NCBI GenBank assembly: GCA_900618795.1
Contig: UYJD01000006.1
Span: forward strand, 788,785 to 852,784
DNA length: 64,000 nucleotides
DNA from: Cyanodermella asteris
Taxonomy: Eukaryota; Ascomycota; Lecanoromycetes; Ostropales; Stictidaceae
Direction of reading: 5' to 3'
Below the pieces are notes generated by a model. It saw nothing but the letters and a program-made list of their open reading frames with translations, did no database searches and had not been told where the DNA came from. Both the position numbers and the translations under genes were made by a program. Every line of letters begins with the position of its first letter. The stretch's first letter is position 1. Below are positions 21,523 through 32,739 of this stretch, piece by piece.

Positions 21523-22515
21523 CTAAGCGACCTGGTACTTGGCCGCGACGATGTTTGCCTGCACCGAAGCCTCGGTGTCGTCAGATGGGTAGCCAGTCGT
21601 AATCACACCCTCGTAAAACGTTCCAACTCCACCATTGCTGTTGTCCCCACCAACACCAAGAACAATCGCACCCTCCTTCTTCATTGGATTATACCCGTTG
21701 GGGCGAACACCGCTGTAGAAAGTCGACAGCATGCCGGTGGCGTTTCCACCACGAATTGCCCACTGATTCGGCTTGCCCTTGACCCATGCGGTAACGAACT
21801 TGGACGTGATGGATGGGTTATTGGGATTGTTGTTCACGTTGTGGCCGGGAAAGACGCCATTCTCGAGGTCGGCCATGACCCAGGGACCGCTGCCGGCACC
21901 CTTGCCGCTGAAGTTGCTGAAGTTGATCGCCTCCATATGGCCAGCGCCGGTGTCGTTGTTCCCGACTTCGACATTACCAAAGTCGAAGCAGCACTTGTTG
22001 TTATAATGAGTCGCGTCGAGCACTGCGTACATGCCTTCTGGAGCATCGCCCGTTGCAACTCCGTTCGTGTTATCGTTGCGGTATCCAGTTCTTGGCGCGA
22101 TGAACACTCCATACGCCTTTGCGCCATTCAGCTTGACAGGCGCCGCGGTCGCTGCTGCGAGCGCATCCGCTCCATTTGGTCCTGGTCCACCTGCTGCGGT
22201 ACCTTTGGGCGCACGGCTGAGGTTGTTTCCGCGGCCAGATTGGTCGTAGATGATGGTAATCTCGCACGTCGTGCCGCTGCAGAACTTGTCCTGTGCAGCA
22301 GAGTTCGCAATGCCTCCAGCGGACAAAGGCTTGATGTCCATCGTGGTGCCGTCAGACGCTCGGCTGACCTGGTAGAGAGCGCCGTTGAACTTGTCGTACA
22401 CAGCCCGAGTGGTGCCAAAAGCTGCAACGCATGGAGTACCTCCTGAAGCGTAGATGTCGCAGGGGCCTGCTGTGGCAGCTGTGGCCATCAGGCCGAGAGC
22501 AAGAACACGTGCCAT
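21523..22515 (-). CDS. abfB: Alpha-L-arabinofuranosidase, GH54 catalytic domain only
   Basis: Single exon, 330 aa from the ATG at 22515. A signal peptide (MARVLALGLMATAATA) precedes the conserved mature start GPCDIYASGGTPCVAAFGTT. Further family marks are YDQSGRGNNLSRAP, GYRNDNTNGVATGDAPEGMY, the adjacent cysteine pair in NKCCFDFGN, SGPWVMADLENGVFPG, WAIRGGNATG and the GGDNSNGGVGTFYEG stretch. GH54 enzymes remove arabinose side chains from arabinan and arabinoxylan outside the cell. Family members normally continue with an arabinose-binding CBM42 of about 150 residues. Here the protein stops right after the catalytic domain (IVAAKYQVA), and the gap starts 85 bp further. An in-frame ATG at 22599 would bury the signal peptide. 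Confidence 0.9.
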   Translation of the reverse strand: MARVLALGLMATAATAGPCDIYASGGTPCVAAFGTTRAVYDKFNGALYQVSRASDGTTMDIKPLSAGGIANSAAQDKFCSGTTCEITIIYDQSGRGNNLSRAPKGTAAGGPGPNGADALAAATAAPVKLNGAKAYGVFIAPRTGYRNDNTNGVATGDAPEGMYAVLDATHYNNKCCFDFGNVEVGNNDTGAGHMEAINFSNFSGKGAGSGPWVMADLENGVFPGHNVNNNPNNPSITSKFVTAWVKGKPNQWAIRGGNATGMLSTFYSGVRPNGYNPMKKEGAIVLGVGGDNSNGGVGTFYEGVITTGYPSDDTEASVQANIVAAKYQVA

Positions 22516-23132
22516 AATTTCAGAGTATAGATTCTTTGCGCGACTTGCTCGATAAGACAGTAGAAATGTCCTTGGCCAGGAAACATGGGTGCGGGACACC
22601 CACCAGTATTTATGCCTTTCGAAGATTCAGTCATATCTGAAAATCAAGCTGTCCGAGCCATTGGCGGTCGGTGACATGGAACTCGGCTGGTCGTCGTAAT
22701 CGTCAGCTTGAGGACTCGTTATGATGTCCAAATGGAATACAGCTTGCGCCGATCGACGTGAGAGGAGAGCCAGTCCTTCGTACCGTGTCATCGTGTTCCG
22801 CTGACAGGCGAGGTGCAAGCTTCACGATAGGGTTACTCAAGGCGGCGGAGCGGTATCAGTCGATCATGGCGCTGACGCCATTTTGGCGATCTCGGCAATG
22901 AAGGACATTACAAGAGCTAAGCATCTGATGAGTAAGAACTCGGTTTGCGGCGAAATGCTGATGTAGCAAATAAGAAGAGTTCAACTGCTTTGGATGTTTA
23001 GGTTCGGACACGAAACCCCGCTGCTCTCCGCATTTCACCGCACTGATCTAGCGAACGGCTTCATACCATGGGCTGGAGTCTCTCACCGATCATTTTCCCT
23101 CAGTAAGCTGACGTGAGCGGCCGTCGTCGAGG
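22516..23132. promoter_or_regulatory. Divergent promoter region of the GH54 and SRPBCC-like genes
   Basis: Holds no convincing gene. A CATAAATAC motif on the minus strand (22606-22614) lies about 95 bp upstream of the GH54 ATG and is the likely TATA element. The two secreted-protein genes are transcribed away from each other from this region. Confidence 0.4.
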
Positions 23133-23714
23133 ATGATACTGCAACTACTAATTCTAGCCTCGACGGCTCATTCACTGACATTCTCGCCCGATCTTCGCTG
23201 CTCCGATGGGCCGCTTTTACCTACGCCAGACTATTCCAACCAGCTGGGAATCTTCTCCGTCTGCGCAGAAGAGATCGTCAACGCACCTCTCGCCAACATC
23301 CACTCCGCGGTCATCAGTTTCCCTCGTTATCCAGTCTGGAACGAGTTCGTCACCAGCGTGGACACTCCGAGCCATGTGTCTGGATCCTCAGATGTCTACA
23401 TCGGCATGCCGATGACCTTCCACACCAAGGGCTTACTACCTTTCAACACGACATCCAATGAAGATGTCACAATCCTGGACCAACGAGTTTTGGCTTGGAA
23501 GTTCAACGATGGCGCCGGAGGCCTCTTCGCTCAAGCCCAACACCCAACTCTCCTCACAGACCTATCAAATGGCAGCGTTCGTGTTGTCAGCTTCGAGACC
23601 TACTACAAACTCGGCTCGGTCATCATCTCCGCTTTGTTAAAGAACAACCTGCAAAAGCAATTCGAGACGCAAGCACAAGACCTCAAGAAGTATGTTGAAA
23701 GCGGTGGAATGTAG
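23133..23714 (+). CDS. Secreted SRPBCC-like (START-fold) protein
   Basis: Single exon, 193 aa. A short signal peptide (MILQLLILASTAHS) leads to a chain with the SRPBCC layout: an N-terminal strand and helix (IVNAPLANIHSAVIS), then FPRYPVWNEFVTSV, the typical spot where ligand-binding members read W-x-x-W or YPxWN, a strand rich in Val and Thr, and a long C-terminal helix ending AQDLKKYVESGGM. The fold binds hydrophobic ligands; the ligand and role here are unknown. Its stop codon lies 9 bp from that of the convergent NIPA-type gene, so their 3' ends overlap. Confidence 0.75.
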   Translation: MILQLLILASTAHSLTFSPDLRCSDGPLLPTPDYSNQLGIFSVCAEEIVNAPLANIHSAVISFPRYPVWNEFVTSVDTPSHVSGSSDVYIGMPMTFHTKGLLPFNTTSNEDVTILDQRVLAWKFNDGAGGLFAQAQHPTLLTDLSNGSVRVVSFETYYKLGSVIISALLKNNLQKQFETQAQDLKKYVESGGM

Positions 23715-23723
23715 TCATCAAAC

Positions 23724-25815
23724 TCACAAATATCGCGGCCCCTGCCCAGTCCGCGAGTCCTGCCGCTGGGCTTCGAAGAAATCTCGGTCATCATCTTCGT
23801 CTACCTCTGGCGTCTGAGGTAGTGGATGTCGCGGAGGCCCAGGCTGCGAAAGCCTTTGTCGTGCCGCGTCGTAGTCATCATATTGCTGTAAGACCGGCAT
23901 TGGTGGCTCATCTGACACATCGCTCTTGTCAGAATATTCCTCCAGCTCGGGCATGTGAAGATGTGAGTCCCCTTTCACCAGACCTAGCCGCTCCTCCTCG
24001 GAAACTTCATCTTTGATTTTCGGACTCTTAAAACTTTTGCTGCTGGCCCTTGATCCGGGTGGTCGTAACTCGTCATCGTGTTTGCGGTGAAATACGTTCT
24101 GGAAGGAGAAAGTCCTCTTATTCCCGTGCGGTGCGGCGAGGTTGGGACTCTTGGAGCTGCTCGGGTGGTCTTCCACGTCCTCAGCCCATTGAAGAGGTCT
24201 CCTAGACGAACCATCATGCTGTGGTATAGGTTTCAAGTCATCTGGCAGGCCGTACACATGGCCCATCTGCACAGATCCATCCCGATGCATGACTGGCGAT
24301 GAACCCGAGCCTTCTTCAACTTCCTCGGCCGTACCGTGGCCAGCAGCTCGTTTAGATTTGCCTCTCCTGAAGCCAAAGCCGAATGCGCCACCAGCGGAAC
24401 TGCTTGTTGGCCGATGCTCGTCATCGTCCTCAGGAAAGTGTGACATGCCGAGCGGTGGGTGCACTGTCTTCGTACGCCGGACGCTCCCTGTACTGCGTGA
24501 TCCAATGGTCGTCCGCCGCCGTCGCAAGCCATCCCACTCAACCACCTCGTCCTCTCCGATTGGTTCCAGGTCTTTCTGTTTTTCTTCATGTATCCTTTTC
24601 GCCTCTTCGTGTTCCATCCTCCTCCTACTCTTTGACATGGCCCGCAGCAAGCCAGCAGTACCACGGAAAGTGTCAGCCTTCGGCTCCGACTCGGGCTGTT
24701 CCTGTTCCGCAATCGTGCGCATTTGGTCAAGGTCGCCAGCAAAGATGGCAGCGTCGGGAACATCCTTGGCAGACTTCGACATCTGTAAGAGTACGACTCC
24801 TGAGCAGATGGTAAGGAATCCCAATATCATGGTGATGATCTGCACGACTGATCCTGCGAAGCCCTGGAATAGAACAGCGGATGTCACAATGGTGGCGCTG
24901 GTGAAATAGACGTAGTAAGTAGGAGTGACAAGAGCTGCGTTGAAGATGTTGAGGGCTTTCTGCGATTGGTCAGTAACTGCCTCCAACTCGGACAAATGAA
25001 CATACGTTGAGATAGATGATTTCGGTCAGCAGCGTGCCGACAACAAAAACAAGCAGAACCCAAAAGAACCACTGATCGTACTGCTTCTTTCCGCCAATCT
25101 GCGCAATGATGGCAGATCCCAGACCTTGCGTCGCAACCACACTCAAGCCTCCGATGAGACTGCAAATTGTAAGATAGACCAACATGCTCTTCTTGCCATA
25201 TCGAGGCCCAGCCCACAATGCAGTGAACGCGCAGCCGACCAGAATGACCCCGGCATAACTCAAAAACCCAGGCGCAATCACGTAATGCTGCATCTCTTGG
25301 ATATCGGCCACAGCGCTGTGTTCTGGGGCGTTGAGGGGAATGACAACAGATCCGAGAATGCAAATGAAGCAGCCCATCTTCCCCACAAAACTGAGACGTT
25401 CCTTCAAGAAGATCGCCGACAGAATCGTGGTAACCACAACAGACAGCGCTCCCATCGGCGTCACCAGGATCGCATCGACAAAGGCATAGGCGACGAAGTT
25501 GCAGATCTCGCCAATGATCATCAGCGTCATGCCAGACCACCAGAATGCATTCTTGAGATATCCATATCCTTCACCCGCCTCTTCATTGTATTTCTCGTTC
25601 GCCTTCAACAATCCGACCTTCTTCAGCACGAACGAGGTGCCAATAAACAACCCGGAGCCGACGGCGAGAGAAATACCGGCCGCTTTGAACGCCGGCGGCC
25701 TTTCAGCGGCAGCCGATCCGGTTGCAGTGGCGCTTGCACTGGTTGTAGAGTCAGCGCGGACAGCCAATTCCAGTGTCTTGGTCGCAATCCATAGCGGATC
25801 CGGTGCGTAGTCCAT
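23724..25815 (-). CDS. NIPA-type magnesium transporter (DUF803 family)
   Basis: Two exons, 25815-25006 and 24959-23724, joined in frame after ITEIIYLN to give 681 aa. The membrane part (about residues 45-360) has the nine-helix NIPA layout: GISLAVGSGLFIGTSFVLKK, FWWSGMTLMIIGEICNFVAY, AILVTPMGALSVVVTTILSA, FLKERLSFVGKMGCFICILG and a last helix near MILGFLTICSGVVLLQMSK. NIPA proteins carry Mg2+ across cell and endosomal membranes. The C-terminal 320 residues are hydrophilic, with Ser-, Asp- and Pro-rich stretches, and are probably a regulatory cytoplasmic tail. The gene converges on the SRPBCC-like gene and lies 2 kb from a second magnesium transporter. Confidence 0.88.
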
Positions 25816-26950
25816 GTTGTGGAAGTGATTGAGAGTCGCCCGGTTCGAAGGGCGGAAGTGGTTCTAAGTCGCACGGCCGTTGCACAGCATGACGGCAAGG
25901 CTGACAAGGTGTTGGTCGGACCTCGTACACGAAGGTGGGATCAGCAACAATGATCGCAGCTGAAAGAGGGCTGGTGACTGATTGGTGTCGCTGCTGGGTG
26001 TGGCGATTCTAAAACAAACGATTGTGGTCGTCTGACTCGATGCGGTGTTGACTTTGCCGAGACAAAGAGGTAGACAATTCAGCGAGCGGGAGCAAGATGC
26101 TGGCAAGAAGTGATATCTAGGAAGCAAAGCAGGCTGACAGGATGCGGCTCATGGAGATAGGGAGGTCCAGACTATCTGCAGAATGCAAGACAGGCGGTAG
26201 AAGGCTGAGATGGAAATGGGACTGGAAGCAGAGCGGGCGCCATGTGCGGCAGGCGGGCGTTGTTGAATTCGCTGATCGAATCAATCTCGTCTCCTGGTGC
26301 GACGACCCAACGCTTGTCGTCAGAGAGCCACAAGCCACATGCTGTAACAAGGAAACAGTGCGCGAATCGCCCGACCGCGCCACCTGCACGCGTACGCCTG
26401 GTGGCCGTGCAGCCCGCCCACGCGGATATTTTTGGTTCGAGGCCTGCCTCGATGCTCTCATCCATGCCCTTGTTCTGAGGACCCGTGGTGACCGCAGCGT
26501 ATACGTACATGATGCCGAAACATCGACCGATGGCTTGCGACAACAGCAAAACCGGCAGACCTATTTATTAGGGGGGTCATTTCGTTGAAAACTCCATCAA
26601 TATAGACCTCTACGCAAGCTAAGGAGGAATGTTATGTTCTCGGCGTTCCTTGGATGATATGACATTTCTCGATTCAACGCGAAGCTCTAAACGGGCATCT
26701 GATCATGATGTTTTTTTGGTCATTTTTGCGATATGAAATGTTCGTGTCATCAACCTTGCACGGGCAAAAGTTCTACTAGCTATCCATGCTCAGGCCAATG
26801 AACTTGACACGGGTCTTTACTCACACCGCCCCGCCCGCGACGAACTGAGCCGAAAGATGTTTAATCACTGACTTGTTCAGCCTTGCGAGTGGAAAACACT
26901 TCATTGATTGATCTCATCTCGCTCCAAACAGTAAGTTGGCACAGAACACT
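25816..26950. promoter_or_regulatory. Divergent promoter region of NIPA-type and GST genes
   Basis: About 1.1 kb without a recognisable gene; frames on both strands are Arg-rich shadows. It separates two divergent genes and must hold both promoters. I see no clear repeat. Confidence 0.4.
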
Positions 26951-27613
26951 ATGACGAAGCTCAAACTATGGCTCTCACCGGGATCTTGCTCCCTCGCACC
27001 CCACATTCTCCTCCGAGAATCAGGCCTCGACTTCGAGCTCATGATCATCGACGTAACATCCGGAGGCGGCTTCCCCGAGGAGTACAAACACATGAACCCA
27101 AAGAAGAAGATACCCATCTTGGAACTCGATGGCGAGATAATCACAGAAACCGTCGCCATCATGACCGCCATCTCCCAGCTAGCTCCAGACAAGCACCTGT
27201 TCGGCTCGAATCCGCTCGATGTCGTTCGGACATATGAATGGCTGAATTGGCTGTCCGGCACGCTTCATGAGCGCGGCTTCGGGGCTTTTTTCACCCCGAG
27301 CAAATGGTCTGATGATCCGGCCGCTCATGCTGGCATTCGGAAGAAATCCAAGGAGTGGATCGTCAATTGCATGCAAAGCATAGATGCGAAGCTGGTTGGC
27401 AAGGAACATGCGACTGGTTCCGAATTCACCGCGGCAGATGCCTTTCTATATGTCATATATCGGTGGGGATATCTGCTTGGGATGGAAATGGACAGTCTCT
27501 ATCCGAACTGGACCCGGATCATCACGAACGTGACAAACAGGGTGTCAACCAAGGCTGCTGCAAGCGCCGAGGGCATAACTTTGATCAAGGAAAGATTCCT
27601 TGGGATTGAATGA
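26951..27613 (+). CDS. Glutathione S-transferase (GstA-like)
   Basis: Single exon, 220 aa from the ATG at 26951. The N-terminal thioredoxin-like half begins KLKLWLSPGSCSLAPHILLRE, with the SPGSCSLAPH pattern of bacterial-like GstA enzymes, where Ser or Cys in this segment activates glutathione. The cis-Pro loop is KIPILELDG followed by the ETVAIM motif that binds the glutathione gamma-glutamyl group. The C-terminal helical half includes EFTAADAFLYVIYRWG. The likely role is conjugation of glutathione to electrophiles in the cytosol. It lies between two magnesium transporter genes, but no functional link is shown. Confidence 0.88.
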   Translation: MTKLKLWLSPGSCSLAPHILLRESGLDFELMIIDVTSGGGFPEEYKHMNPKKKIPILELDGEIITETVAIMTAISQLAPDKHLFGSNPLDVVRTYEWLNWLSGTLHERGFGAFFTPSKWSDDPAAHAGIRKKSKEWIVNCMQSIDAKLVGKEHATGSEFTAADAFLYVIYRWGYLLGMEMDSLYPNWTRIITNVTNRVSTKAAASAEGITLIKERFLGIE

Positions 27614-27893
27614 TGTCGTAGTCATCCACCAAGCCGAATAGACGGCTACTTCTCCAACTCAGTTATGTGCGGAATCGAATTGTGCCGAAATGTGGCCTCA
27701 TTCAACTGAAAACGTACTCTTTCTCAAAACAGTTCAGTACAACAAAATCATGCACTAGGCACTGAAATACTCACGCATCAATGTTACAACCCTAGTTTTG
27801 CAATCGCAACCCAATTCTGGCGAGAAAAGGGTCATATCCGACTTCTGTATCACGTGTACGCTGCTCTATGTACATCCCAATCAGTCGGTTCAT

Positions 27894-30522
27894 CTAAGCC
27901 AAACTTGTCCAACGCGCCAACATCCAGCAAAAGAACCCAAAGAGAAACAGTCCCGCGGTGATGCTGAAGAACCAGTCTAGATTTTCAATGTCCTGCCCGG
28001 GCACCATCACGTTCATGCCCCACATGCCCGTGATGATGTTCATTGGCAGCACAATCGTACCCAATACCGTCAACTTGTTGAGGCTTCCACTCGTCTCTTC
28101 CTGTCTTTCGTTCATGCGAATGTTGATCTGGGCCAGGTAGTTGCTGTGTGCACGGCTCAGCAACATTTCGTAATGAGACAAACTGCTTTGCATCGTCAGG
28201 ATATGGTCCTGGATGTCGCCGAGGAACATGCCAATATCGCTGCGCGGCGCAATGTCCCACTGCTCGTTGCATCGTTTGGCGAAACCCTTGATGACATCCG
28301 CCTTTGTGCCGAGCAAACGACCGAGTTTCATGACCTTCTTTCGAATACGACCGACTCGCCGGAGCATGTGAGTGCCAGGTTCGGGTGTCTCTCCCGATTT
28401 GATGCTGGCCTTCTCGTCAACGCTGTCTCGCCGGCCTGATTCTTCGTGATCACTTTCACCATCGCCATGCATCTCCAGTATCGCGTCATCAATCTCGTCC
28501 ACACGCTCCTCGATGCTTTCGATAACTGGCTGGTAAGCATCCGTGATGTCGTCGATCAGGGCGTAGGACAGCCAGTCGGGGTTCAAGACCAGATAATCCT
28601 TCAATTGGCGGATGCGGCGGCGCACATTTGCGGGGTGTGGTGTCAGCGAGAAGTGGAAGGTGATCACGCCCTCCCTAAAAACGACGATATACATGTTAAC
28701 CGGGTCCATGTAGTTCTCACTCGTCGTGTCCTGCTCAAATGTGCGGTAGTGAATAAAATAGTAGTGTCGGAAAAGCTCGACCTTCTCACGCGACTCCTGT
28801 GTGAGAATGTCCTCGGACGTCAACATGTGAAGACCAAACGCACGCGAAAGTACTTTCATCTCTGCTTCCGTTGGGCAGAGGACATCCAGCCAGAAAGTCG
28901 GTCGCTCACCAAACCGCTTCGGCTGCTGCTGCTGTGCTGATGGTGGTACTATCTCCGGTGCCTCATTCACTGGTGTCAGCTCGCCCGACGCATCCTTTGC
29001 ACCTTGGACAGACCTGGGTGCGTTGATCTGTGCCTCAAGTACGGAAGACTGTCGTGTACCAGCTCTGGACCCTGCTCCTGGACTCAGCTCAGACCTCGAA
29101 ACAGAAAAGTCCCGACTTGTTCGACCGTGAAGAGTGCGTCCATAGTCGTGCCCATACTCGTCGTCGTCGTCGTCATCGTCATCTTCCTCGTCAGATGAAA
29201 GCTCCATTGGGTCTGGCAGGAAGAGATCTTTGAAGGTCTGACCCTCTTGCCGCAGATCTGAGATGGTCCTCGCGTGGATAGTCTCACCGTACAGCCCGTT
29301 GAAATATGTGAACCGATATGGTGCATCCTCGGGCTCACGATGCCATTGCTGTCTGCGCGGGCGAAGTCGTCCGCCGACGTATTCTGGCTCCCGGACCTTT
29401 CTTGCCCGCAGTCCCTCTGTCAGCATCTGTTCCTTCTCCTCTTCCGCCCACTCTTCCAGCTCTTCCAGATCAGGCCACCTCCTCCGTCGCCGTCTCGGCC
29501 GTGTTGGCTCGTCCGCTGCTTGTTGCAAATAGTCAAAATCAACAGCCTCTGATGGGTCAATTTCCGACATTTCTGCCACAGGAAAACACACGTCCTCTTC
29601 CGCGGCATCGACTCCTGCGACAGTATGCCTCCTTTCTAGACCACGTCCTGCTGGGGATCCCGTAACTGCATCTCCATCAATATCAATGATGAAGTCGCTA
29701 TCTCTGCCATGGCGTCTCTCAATCGGTGAACCGAACTCTTCCAGAACGTCTCCAAATCCTGACTCGCCAAGCACGGGGCTGGCTGGTCGTGAGGGTGGGT
29801 TGTTGACATCGTGATCATGAGCCAGACTGGCGCTGGTTCCAGGCTTGATATGTGTGTTCTGTCTCCTACTTGATGTAGATGAAGCACTCGATTTGAGACC
29901 TCCGTAGTTGGGACCGAGGTGGCGGACTGACGATGATAGCAAAGGTGTTCGAGCATCCTCATCTTGATCGCCAGAGGGTCTGCTGCCGCGCCTCCGAAAG
30001 AAAGAGGATGTCACTGTAGCTGTGGCTGCGTTAGTGGCTGCTAGCAAAAGAAAAGGATGTGGATCGCTCACAGGAGAGAGTTGCTTGAGCAGCTCTGCTG
30101 TCTCGTCTCGGTCTCATTGGCGTGTGTTCTCTGTCGATAATGTCAGCCATCAATCATAGATTCTGCACCGGAAGTTGGCCGTACCTATGATCAAGAAGCG
30201 CGTCGCTGTCGAGACTCGTGCCACTCAAATTGAGGTTGTCTGACTGGTATGCTCTGTAGAAGGGAGGCCTGTCACCGCCAGACTGACTCGGCCTCTGCCG
30301 ATCCAGCGCATTCTCAGCAGCTTCAGCTATGCGCTTTCCTCCCTTCTTTTTCTTTCCCGCACGATGATTTTTTCTCTTCTTCTTTGGAGGTCCGGGCGCA
30401 TCGGTACCTGATGGCCCAACACCGCTACCACCGTTGTTGTGACCATTACTAGGTCGAATCATGGGCATGTGGGAGCTTGAACCCTCGCCCTGCGGATTCG
30501 ATGACCCCGCAGCTTGTGACAT
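27894..30522 (-). CDS. CorA-family magnesium transporter (Mnr2/Alr type)
   Basis: Three exons, 30522-30185, 30130-30072 and 30019-27894, give 840 aa. The N-terminal half is cytosolic: a Lys-rich segment (PPKKKRKNHRAGKKKKGGKR), a Ser/Asp-rich linker with an acidic run, then the CorA domain from about residue 500 (FWLDVLCPTEAEMKVLSRAF, YIVVFREGVITFHFSLTPHP). Two membrane helices close the protein, the first ended by the family signature GMNVMVPG, the second LDWFFSITAGLFLFGFFCWML. Yeast Alr1 imports Mg2+ at the plasma membrane and Mnr2 releases it from the vacuole; the long N-terminus fits either. The first exon is needed for a proper start: the frame from 30071 alone begins inside an intron. 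Confidence 0.9.
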
Positions 30523-31974
30523 AGCTGCGTGGTTGAAGTAATTAGTGGATGGGTGGCGGTGGTGTAGGCAAAGGAAGCAAGGTTGGGGCCGAGGAGCGAT
30601 GAGTGACTTCGAAGCGGGTCGAAGCTAGCGCTACGCGGCAACGAAAGTGGAAAGCGGGCACGCGACAGCACAGAACGGCATACAGCTTTTTTCTCAATCG
30701 CACGGAAAGGACTGCAGCTGACTGGCCAGAAAGACACAAACGGTATGCGTGGAGTGAGACCCGCCTATGGTTGATGGGAAAAAGCAGCAAACGTGCGCGT
30801 CATGCCGCGCTGATCTGATTGCGCCGTGGCTCAACCTTATCTCCAACCTTGACGGATTTGACCAGCACCTCCCCGCATGCTGTTTGAGCAGATCATCGAG
30901 CACAAGTTCACCGAGTCTGTGTTCAGATTAAAGATAATACAAAATGCGAGGTGCGAATGCGAGGTGAACTGTCTTGCATTTCGAATCTGAAGATGTCCAT
31001 TTTGCTTGTTCTTCTTTTCCTTTGCGTGACTATCTTTTTCAGAAAGTTCTAAAATTTATCGTCCATCGCATCGCAGTCTTCTTTCCAGAACATCACCCAT
31101 CAACGATCGAACAGCACCGCCAATGCTGTCCTATATCTCAAGCTTTCATCGGCAATTGCTTGTCCCCGGAAACTACCTTGTTATTCGGACATCGCTTCTG
31201 CAGGGCTATCGAACGGATGTTATGTTGTCGAGCTCCAATTGAAGTGATTGTCTTATGGTACCTATTTACAACCGAGTCAATCCTGGAGCGCCCCTACCGT
31301 TTCTGATGATATGAAGCTGCTTCACGTAAATGGCTGGCTTAATGGGCATATGTCCCAGAGTTGCAGGTAACAAGCGGGGCGGTACTTAGTTCCGTGGATG
31401 TGCTTCGGTCAGATGGCCGTTCATGCTGACTTAGGTACCATGCCCACCCTTCCAGCGATGGGCAAAAGGCCCGGTTCTATACGTGTGAGCAGCAGCGCTC
31501 CCTTATTTGACTAGTAATTATTCGGCTTCAGTCAAACTGTAACTGGTATAGATCCTGAACCCAGTACATCGACCGCTAGCATGAGCACCCGGCGAGTCGA
31601 TAAGCTGACTCCACCGCACAAGAACGGCGAACGCAGTTTCATAAATTGATCCGTACTTAGCCACTAGATGCTGTATGTGCATTTGGCAGAAAAGACGTAC
31701 TGCTTAATAGCAATGCGGCAACGATGCGCTCAGTTCTGCAGGAATTCCCGTCGGCAAATGCTAGCGCAAATTATGTCATCGAGCACAGCTTCAATTTGCA
31801 AGCTCTCTCCACGCTTCGTTCAACTTCGGCACCCATTCGTCAAGCATTTGCTTGAACATTCAATCGTGCATTTTGCACTGAGGAGCCTTAAGGAGATGTG
31901 ACGGACGATTGTCACAGAGCTCACAGTGTAGAGCCATCTGCCGACAAATTCCGTGCGCAAATTCATCTACCAAC
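30523..31974. promoter_or_regulatory. Divergent 1.45 kb intergenic region
   Basis: No recognisable gene. It holds the promoters of the CorA-type gene (left) and the small mitochondrial protein gene (right). Confidence 0.4.
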
Positions 31975-32399
31975 ATGCCTTCCAGATCCACCATCTCACT
32001 CTTCAGCCGACTGTGGCCTGGTGCGCGAGTCCATTCGAACCGATTCGCTTCATACCCTGCTCGTCACCTCCATTCGTCAAAAGCTCGCCTTGAGACGCCA
32101 CCTCCCGCTCTCCCAACTCGCAAGCCCGTGGGAGCTTTTCGCGGCGGGTACGCATTTGTTTTCCTCTCCCCCGTTTGTGTTCAGTGTTGACGGCGAACTC
32201 TTTTCATAGACTTATTGGCTTCCTCCTCGGTACTTCGCTCGGCGCATACGGCAGCTACTACTATCTATTTGACGGGTATACGCGGTCAAACGATTTACTT
32301 TCGGAGGACATGTATGCGCTCCAAGCAGCTGTCACGAGATTGCACAACTACTGCTCGACGCTGGAGGCGAAGATTGATGCGCTTGGGAATAAGAGATAG
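31975..32399 (+). CDS. Small mitochondrial membrane protein of unknown function
   Basis: Two exons, 31975-32147 and 32210-32399, joined at a Gly codon, give 120 aa. The first 37 residues (MPSRSTISLFSRLW and on) are basic and Ser/Arg-rich without acidic residues, a typical mitochondrial presequence. One hydrophobic helix follows (LIGFLLGTSLGAYGSYYYLF), then a short coiled coil (YALQAAVTRLHNYC and on). The layout resembles small inner-membrane proteins with one helix, but I cannot name the family. Both splice sites are canonical (GTACGC, CATAG). Confidence 0.75.
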
Positions 32400-32739
32400 G
32401 ATGACACGCCGCAATACACACGATGCGAAGGACTGAAGTGGGAAAGTTGCGTACACCACACTGCAAACCAACAATGTCCGGTGTTTGATTATTTGACAGC
32501 CACTCTGCTGTGGTCTTCAGCTCATCTCTTGCAGACCCTCTCGCGGAGCTGGAGCTGTTTAACTGTGTTGACGTATATGTATGTGTGATTGGGACTGGGC
32601 TAATCTCCTCTTCACCAGATCTGAGGCCTCTTCACCAGAGAAGCGCCAGGTTTCAAGACTAGGAGGTCATAGCGATTCTTCAAATGAAACAACTATCCAT
32701 CAGCCCTTCCTAAACCTCATTCCATTCTTGCTTTATATT
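32400..32739. other. Convergent intergenic, 340 bp
   Basis: 3' flank shared by the small mitochondrial protein gene and the DUF6536 gene. Nothing further seen. Confidence 0.5.

Noticed and set aside
20607-21602. Long frames drawn across the N run
   Set aside because: They consist mainly of unknown bases and have no meaning.
23724-30522. A biosynthetic or detoxification gene cluster
   Set aside because: No backbone enzyme, regulator or transporter set is present; the GST stands alone between magnesium transporters.
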